NCBI GenBank assembly: GCA_964019135.1 | Contig: OZ025248.1 | Coordinates: 18,917,574 to 18,981,573, forward strand | Direction: 5' to 3' | Length of the DNA stretch: 64,000 nucleotides | Source of the DNA: Arenicola marina | Lineage: Eukaryota > Annelida > Polychaeta > Arenicolidae | Shown here: piece after piece, positions 58,201 to 64,000 of the stretch | How the letters are laid out: every line of letters begins with the position of its first letter | How positions within the stretch are numbered: the stretch's first letter is position 1 | Translations under genes and position numbers: made by a program | The notes under the pieces: generated by a model | The model's database searches: none | What the model saw: the letters and a program-made list of their open reading frames with translations, nothing else | Told to the model about the DNA's origin: nothing

Positions 58201-61200
58201 TGTCTCCCTTGATACCCACCAGGCCATGCCTCCCTTGATCCACATGAGGCCATGTCCCCCTTGATCCACACGAGGCCATGCCTCCCTTGATCCTCACGAG
58301 GTCATGTCTCCCTTGATCTACCCGAGGCCATGTCTTCCTTGATCCCCACCAGGCCATGTCTCCCTTGATACCCACCAGGCCATGTCTCCCTTGATCCACA
58401 TGAGGCCATGTCCCCCTTGATCCACACGAGGCCATGCCTCCCTTGATCCTCACGAGGCCATGTCTCCCATAATCAACACGAGGTCATGTCTCCCTTGATC
58501 CCCACGAGGCCATGTCTCCCTTGATCCACACGAGGCCATGTCTCCCTTGATCCACATGAGGCCATGTCCCCCTTGATCCCCACGAGGCCATGCCTCCCTT
58601 GATCCAGACGAGGCCATGTCTCCCTTGATCCACATGAGGCCATGTTCCCCTTGATCCACATGAGGCCATGTCTCCCTTGATCCAGATAAGGCCATGTCTC
58701 CCTTGATCCAGATGTGTCCAATCTTGATGCCGTTCAGGTCATGACGGCCTTAACCAACTTGCGGCAATCCTAGCCTCGCCCCCGGTGATGTGATCAGAAC
58801 CGTGACTCCCTTGCGGTCAGCCCAGACCTTGCCAAGATTAAGTCCCACGTATAAATAATCTACGGTGTGCAGAAATGAGGGATAGGTAACCACAATGATC
58901 GTTTAGACTACGTATCGCATGATTTAGATTCCACTGCTTCAGAAAAATCAAACACGCACAAGAAGCTGGGATCTAATATTCACTATTTTACAATAATGTC
59001 AAATTACGGTACATAACAGTTCTAACTACATGGTATTATTCTATGGAACGCCTACATTTGATAGAAAGCCGTAAATGTGGGATCACGAGACTTGAGAAAT
59101 TATCATTGGGGAAGACATCTGTAGACTAGTATAGTGAGTTAAGGGTTGAAGCTGGTTAATTGGGTAGAGGGGGCGGGGCGGGGGAGTGGGTGTTAGAGTG
59201 GGTAAGAGAATAACGAAAACACGGGTCTCCCCGACCACGTGGCTCTCTCACGACACACTAACCAGTGAAGGTGACCTTGCGGATTTGGCGTAGGAGGTCG
59301 GGACCCGCGACCGGGAGCATGTTTGGGCAGACCCCGCCGGGCGGGGGGCTGCCCGGGGGGTCACCACACTTCTCCCGGTGTAGCTGTTCGATGGCGTGTG
59401 CCAGGGCGAACACCGCATCGACGACGAATGGAACCAGCCCTTCTTGTTTGTAGCCTGACTGGGGCCCCACGAGCTCATGGCCTGATGGCGGGGGTAGAAG
59501 GTGGGAAGGGGGGAGGGGGTGAGTGCGACGGAGGGGCAGGGGCGGTAAAAACCATGGAAACGTGAGGACGAGGTTAGATTGGTGTTTGCGCGAGCGATAA
59601 TGAGTGAAGTTGAGGGGCTTCATGGGCGTGGCAGCAGGAGACGTGGAACAACATGTCGTGGCAGGTGCGGCGCCAACATGGACAGGATTGCACATAAATA
59701 AACAAGTGATGTATAGCACCTCAGGTTTGACATAAACTGTTAAATTGTCTTTTGTCCTGTGTCAGTTCTTCAGCTCTTCTTAACTGTTAACTGTTTTAAC
59801 TGGATGCGCTCAAAGCATTTTCAAAATAAAACAAAAATATCAATTTTGTAATTAATACACGTGAATACCTTATTATGACTGCACTCCCGTTGTGATGATG
59901 AATCAATTTCTAATTTCCACAGGGAAGGTGCCCCCCCTCGTCTACTATCCATGTCAAACCTTGTGCATACATACAGTGCTGTTTATAGCCAGTCAGAGCC
60001 GCAGTAGGGGACCACCAATGTCAGAGTCATGGGCTCGGTCCGACTGGGCTCAACAGCGCTGTGACTCAACAGCCACGCATTTGCTTTTCATTTGAGACAA
60101 TAGACTACCGTTCACCGTTCACCGTTCTGATGAATGTATTCCAATAGTGGGCCGACTTGAGCAGTCGGTTGCTTTGTGGTAAGGTTATTATTATTATCAA
60201 AATAAAATTATCGACCGAAAGGAGAATTTGGTACTGCCAGTGTGGCGTCATTTACGTTAGTATTGTTTCAACAAATGAAGCAGCAAATGCGGCTGAGCAC
60301 ACATGTAAACACAGCGATTGAACCGCCACTCTGAAGACAACGAAAATACATGCGAAATGACCTTAAATGTAACGTTACATGGCATAGGAATACGCCATAT
60401 ACACAGGTAACGTAACATGGGCTGCAGCACCTCCGTTGTTACAGCGGCACAGCCATGTTAACAAACCTACCATAGTGAAAATATACAACGATTCATGCAT
60501 TGGAAAATGCGGTACAAGAGCTGGAAGAAAAGAGAAAGTCCCGAGGTTTGTGGAGTGTAGCGTGGTCAGTGCAACACATTACCAGCGGCACTGAATGAAC
60601 AACAGCGATCTCAGGCTGTCGGAATATTTCAACAGATCGTCCCTGAAGCACTAATCTCAAAATCATGTTCATTTGCAATTGTGTTTAGTTATTTAGTGTT
60701 ATTGAATAAGATTAATTATTAGAACGAGCCGAAATATAATTTCCGACATGGAATTTCGTTTCCGTTGATCATGTTGCGATGTTCTACCCATAGGCGGCGC
60801 TAATGCATGCCTTACGGCTATCTTAAGTTATTTATAGATCAGATGACGATCTCTTGAAACACCAGCCCAGGATCGATAAGAAACAACAAACACAAACTTC
60901 AGATCCAGGAAAATCCCGTCAGTCGACATGCATCCAGACAGAAAACCAACCGACCGACGGGATTTTCAAGGATCGTTACATTGAGGTGAAGCGGTGAGAA
61001 CAGATCCCGGCTGATCCAGAGCCGTCAGGACGCCGGGACGCGCCGCTCCGCGCTCGCCACTAACCAGTAAACGAGACGTTTCGGATGTACTGCAGGAGCA
61101 GGGGTCCGGCGGGGGGGTTAGCGCTGGGGCACAGGCGACCGTCGCGACACTCAGCGGCGATGAGATTGTGAAGCGCATGCGCCATGGCGTACACTGCATC

Positions 61201-62315
61201 CACCACGAAGGGGACGACACCCTCCTGTTGGTACTTGGGCTTCGTGACTCGCTCCCTGCCTTCAGGGGGTAAAGGGTCACACGGACAAGCCATTATTCGG
61301 GGAACGTTTTAATATGAGGTGCGGGGAAAAAATGAATGAATAAATAAAATGAGGAATTTCTAAGTGAAGTTTCCGCTGAAGACTGGGTGCAAAGGAGTGT
61401 ATAGGGGGCGGAGAGGGGGTGGGGGGGGGGGGTGCTCATATCTTAGTAGACACAGGACCTGAAATTTCGCTTTGAATCAAACAAGCTGCGCGGCGTCTTA
61501 TGAAGGAGGCCTTTAAAGGAAGGTTGTTTATAAGGCTAAAGGTTAGGTCAATGAAAGGATCCCTACAACTTAGGGCACCTGCCCGGGGCACCCTCAGGGA
61601 CGCTGGGGAGGGGGGAGGCGGCGGGCTGGAGGGGATGGGAGGGGGGGGGAGGTGGCGGGGTGCATGGCTGAAGGGTGGGGGTATGATGGTGCTATACGAG
61701 GCGCGCATAAATGAAGCTAAATGTGAGGGCGGCACCTTTCACTGTGGAGCGAAGACTACTAATGGGCACGTCACATCATTCACATTGCAAGGGGAGAAGG
61801 AATGGCTGAAGAAGGCACAGTCGGCGTCTCCCAATAGAGGGCGCGGCCTTGTTAGGTCCATCCCTCAGGACTAGATGGGCAGCGCCCTCTTCTTGCCGAT
61901 GGGTAACCATGGTAACAGGGCAAAGACGGCTCGCACAGCGCAAGACAGGCTTGTAACCACGATAACATTAATTAACGATTGATATAAACCATGAAATAAA
62001 TATCTTCACTGCTACGAGTCTAATTCAAGTGAGTTGGAATTGCAGAATATTTTTATTAAAGATACCAACGGACTAAATCGTTTAGTAAATATTTGTCATT
62101 CTGTGTATAGTATCGTGACATATATATATATATATATCACAGTTATGAGTATACATTGACTGTTTTCTGTACCATGAGTGACAACTTACCTGTGCAGATG
62201 GGCTTGTGACCGCCCGTGTCGAAGGAACAGTCGAAGTGACTCTCCCAGAACTCTCGGAACCAGGGATTTCGCTCGTTGTTTCCCGGATTGAGACTCATGA
62301 AGTAATCGTCAAAGT
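52258..62315 (-). CDS. Class C GPCR, metabotropic glutamate receptor-like (3' part of gene)
   Basis: Exons in transcript order: 62315-62190, 61259-61065 (A), 59454-59263 (B), 56062-55936, 55168-54235, 52785-52258 (TGA). All junction phases agree (1, 1, 1, 2, 0). The first exons encode the end of the Venus-flytrap domain (DFDDYFMSLNP, VDAVYAMAHAL, GRYTIYQYQKDDDG). Exon 55168-54235 holds a nine-cysteine domain (VCSEPC, SCCWVC, TCEACR), then TM1-TM6 with SGRELCFVLMGG, FTKTNRISRIF, FKTRKIPENFNEAKYIAFTM. The last exon has TM7 (CLFVPKVYIVLFQPHKNVR) and a ~130-residue tail. Such receptors are dimers that sense amino acids and signal through G proteins at the cell surface. Subgroup is uncertain: IYQYQ and TKTNRI are group III-like, SDFRIQITTLC is group II-like. 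5' exons lie beyond the window. Two exon-end minisatellites and a duplicated exon are described separately. Confidence 0.93.
53040..54234 (-). repeat. 63-bp minisatellite made of exon end plus 5' splice site
   Basis: Starting at the exon end 54235, a 63-bp unit is repeated with perfect register. Each unit is six intron bases (GTAAGT) followed by a copy of the last 57 exon bases, ending again in TTTTAGG|GTAAGT. Donors sit every 63 bp from 54234 to 53100: 19 in all, of which 17 read GTAAGT, one GTAATT and one GTGAGT. Each unit is 21 codons without a stop (VSIVWLALIPIYFGTNMSDF plus R), so the frame runs through the array and stops only at 53008. The intron continues to the acceptor at 52786. Confidence 0.95.
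55508..55935 (-). repeat. 30-bp minisatellite made of exon end plus 5' splice site
   Basis: From the exon end at 55936 a 30-bp unit recurs 15 times. Each copy has six intron bases (GTCAGT) followed by a copy of the last 24 exon bases, ending ACCTGGTCAGACAG|GTCAGT. Donors lie every 30 bp from 55935 down to 55515; one unit (55661) has GTAAGT instead. In the exon's frame the nearest copies are open (VTWSDRSVSI-type decapeptides), but units with ATATAA add a stop further in. Confidence 0.95.
56063..57132. other. Receptor intron, no exon seen
   Basis: AT-rich intron sequence with a few open frames (for example near 56611-56985 on the plus strand) that match no family known to me. A purine-rich GAGAGA stretch lies at 57037-57132. 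Confidence 0.5.
57133..57540 (-). repeat. Dispersed repeat copy, partner of 34760-35185
   Basis: Inverted relative to the 34.8-kb copy and clearly homologous over about 400 bp. It is inserted in the receptor intron. No target duplication or coding capacity could be defined. Confidence 0.8.
57855..58712. repeat. 26-bp intronic minisatellite, ~33 units
   Basis: The unit is CATGTCTCCCTTGATCCACACGAGGC-like (26 bp, core CCTTGATCCACACGAGGCCA), with variants TCTACAGG and CCCACCAGG. It lies in the intron between exon B and exon 56062-55936 but does not contain either exon's splice junction. Long open frames on the minus strand follow from the repeat and are not genes. Confidence 0.9.
58713..59262. 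other. Receptor intron, no feature
   Basis: No repeat or exon recognised between the 26-bp array and exon B apart from a G-rich run near 59165. Confidence 0.5.
59263..59454 (-). CDS. Receptor alternative exon B (192 bp)
   Basis: Acceptor CCCCAGTCAG|GC and donor TTCACTG|GTTAGT, phase 1 at both ends, identical in phase to exon A. It encodes GYKQEGLVPFVVDAVFALAH, a Pro/Gly-rich cysteine loop longer than in exon A, and LLRQIRKVTFTG. The same slot of the ligand domain is thus encoded twice. Mutually exclusive use is likely, because including both would duplicate ~64 residues in the folded domain, although the frame would stay open. Confidence 0.85.
59455..61064. other. Intron between alternative exons A and B
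   Basis: No additional exon copy is recognised. It contains a G-rich stretch (59485-59545) just upstream of exon B in transcript direction, which on the transcript is C-rich and adjoins the exon B acceptor. Confidence 0.5.
61065..61259 (-). CDS. Receptor alternative exon A (195 bp)
   Basis: Acceptor CCCCCTGAAG|GCAGG and donor TTTACTG|GTTAGT, phase 1 at both ends. It encodes QEGVVPFVVDAVYAMAHALH, a cysteine-containing loop (CRDGRLCP) and LLLQYIRNVSFTG of the ligand-binding domain. It is homologous to exon B at 59263-59454. Splicing to the next exon gives the continuous family sequence ...VSFTG-AAGHTVKFNEDGD. Confidence 0.85.
61260..62189. other. Receptor intron with G-rich low complexity
   Basis: No exon. 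G runs at 61400-61435 and 61600-61680; (TA)n at 62118-62136. Confidence 0.5.
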
Positions 62316-63569
62316 CTGCAAAAAGAACACGCACGAGAATGACAATATAGGGGGCAGGGTAATGAGGTATCTGTGTTAGTCCAGGAAGGGTCACTCGCAG
62401 ACACACCCACTGAATCCCAAAGTGGGAGAGGGGCTGGAGGGGGCGGGGGGGTGTATTGAAATACGAGAGGACAAAGCGGTGAGTGAGTACGCTACTGGTT
62501 CAGCCGCCGAGACAGTCCTTTCAATGAGCTGCCACTGAAGACCTTGATGGGCAACACCTGAGATAAGTCCCTCTTAGCCACAGCGGATGTCTACAGAGAG
62601 TCTGTACGCTTACATGTCTTGGCTTTTCCCTGTGCAGTTAACCGGAAAGATAATAAGGGCGCATAAATCTAGATACATCTTTTGCCATCATAAAAAGTCG
62701 CATTGCGCTGTGGCTCAAGCGTATATCCCACCGCTACCAAAAATCAAGGCGGAATAAAAGCGATTTATTGCAAATTCCGACACATTTGCCCATCAAGTCG
62801 ACCTACTTCACCCGCAGAAGCGTTGCGACATGGTTGCCAAGGCGTGAGGGATCATAAAATAGAACACAATAAAAAGTGCAAATAATGCGAGAGGCTCTAT
62901 TCCGGCGCGTCTCCGCTTCCTACTGATTCCCTAGTAACGCCGCTCGCAACCGTCGGGCTGGCGTCCGCCCCCCCCCCCTCCCACACCCACCCACCATCTA
63001 CCTCCCCGTGAAGTGTGAAGTTGGCATATTATCCGGGGCGGGACACCCAAAGCCCCCGTTCTCCGCAGCCGTTATGGATGACACCTTTTAGAGGGCTGAC
63101 TGGGATGTCTGGGGGGACGATAAACCAGAGCAGTGGTCCCACATCTACCAAACACACTTTCCAGGGAGAGGACGTGTGGTCCATGGAAGACTGAGAGGCA
63201 AGGAAGTACCAAGGCTTTTTTATTGTTATGACGGCGCTCAGCCGTGATCTATGGCTGCCGACACCGCAATCGATAGCCTTCAGGCATAAAACCGGAAACC
63301 ACTGGTGGGGTATAGGGACGCAGCCACATTCGCTATGTATGAGCGGTAGGTTTACCGTATTTCGTCTTCATGTTTGGCATTCGCGATGGTGCTATACGCT
63401 GGATTGGCTTAGCTAGCCTGTGACCATACGTTTACCCCATGGCTATGCAGGTTATTCTCTATATCTAGGCACGTTACCAAAGTGGCTATGAAGTCTCTCC
63501 CTACGGCTAGGCAGTGTACTCGCATAGATATTTAGTTGGCCCAAAGGTAGGGCCCCTGAGGGGGGGTAG
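62316..63569. other. Upstream receptor intron, no exon seen
   Basis: The exon at 62315 begins inside a codon (phase 1), so earlier exons must exist, but none is recognised before the window ends. Confidence 0.5.
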
Positions 63570-63730
63570 CCATGTCGCGTGTCGATTTTAAGAAAAGGTC
63601 CATGTCGCGTGTCGATTTTAAGAAAAGTTGCATGTCGCGTGTCGCTAAGTCTTATGTCGCATGTCGATTCTAAGACAACCCCAATGTCGCGTTGTCGATT
63701 TTAAAAATCGCCGTGTCGCCGTGTCGAACA
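63570..63730. repeat. ~27-30-bp tandem repeat x5-6 (ATGTCGCGTGTCGATTTTAAG)
   Basis: Imperfect copies of a CATGTCGCGTGTCGATTTTA unit followed by AGAAAAG-like spacers, decaying to the right into GTGTCGCCGTGTCG. Confidence 0.85.
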
Positions 63731-63844
63731 AGCCCCTATGGGGCCCTAAAGGTTATGGAATTAACCCCTAAGACTATAGTATATATGTTCAAGTCATTGT
63801 AGGGACAAAGGCACTGTCACGGTACTGTCCCGGTACTATGTTGG

Positions 63845-63965
63845 AATAGGGGAACTAGCGGAATGGTAAGGTGAAGTAGAACAGTAACTCGGCAGGGGGC
63901 ACATGGGTGAGATTGGGTGGTAAATATCCGCCAGGGGAGGAAAACGAAGGGAGGCGAAAATCATT
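63845..63965 (+). repeat. Dispersed repeat shared with 22480-22605
   Basis: Same order of words as the 22.5-kb copy (GAACTAGCGGAATGGTAAG, GAAGTAGAAC, ACTCGGCAGGGGG, GAGATTGGGTGGTA, CCGCCAGGGGAGG). It runs close to the window end, so its full length is unknown. Confidence 0.65.
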
Positions 63966-64000
63966 AGGGAAGTCAGAGAAGCGGTAGATTAACCACTTTC

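Noticed and set aside
57855-58712. A third exon-junction minisatellite in the receptor gene
   Set aside because: The 26-bp unit contains no donor-like GT context and does not match the end of either neighbouring exon.
57986-58721. Long minus-strand frames of repeated GSRETWPRVDQG type
   Set aside because: They are translations of the 26-bp minisatellite; three frames are open in the same way.

Overview
The window looks like nuclear DNA of a cephalochordate (amphioxus, Branchiostoma). This is inferred from intron-rich genes with GC-rich exons in AT-rich DNA, from many minisatellites and small DNA transposons, and above all from minisatellites built from exon-intron junctions, a class I remember being described at the amphioxus Adh locus. 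There is one 200-base assembly gap (5496-5695).

Layout: 1-5340 is a 32-bp satellite. 6-10 kb is simple sequence and pieces of a dispersed repeat. 10.2-19.2 kb holds two related L1-type LINEs in tandem on the minus strand; the second is full length, with target duplications, a 5'UTR starting with a YY1-like site, an intact ORF1 and a decayed ORF2. 19.2-32 kb is AT-rich and carries degenerate tandem repeats, a TTAA-flanked MITE, a tRNA-type SINE and two LINE fragments. 32-40 kb holds a broken Harbinger copy, a young element with 78-bp perfect terminal repeats and a 10-bp target duplication, an LTR fossil, and one of two inverted copies of a ~0.9-kb repeat.

Three host-like loci are visible. (1) At 40481-44497 (+) a multi-exon gene encodes a helix-turn-helix region, a DDE transposase domain of the IS630/Tc1/mariner type with unusually wide second-D-to-E spacing (~83-84), and a C-terminal PHD finger. 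(2) At 50126-50880 (-) are the last two exons of an unrecognised gene, probably a membrane protein. (3) At 52258-62315 (-) is the 3' part of a class C GPCR of the metabotropic glutamate receptor family; its 5' exons lie beyond the window.

The receptor gene is the most unusual part. At two introns the exon end plus exactly six intron bases has been tandemly multiplied (19 donors at 63-bp spacing; 15 donors at 30-bp spacing), giving long ladders of in-phase 5' splice sites. It also has two homologous copies of one ligand-domain exon (192 and 195 bp, both phase 1-1) that could be used alternatively, and both lack the lysine that binds the glutamate side chain in classical receptors. Splice junctions were read by eye from GT/AG, phase and family similarity, not from transcripts.
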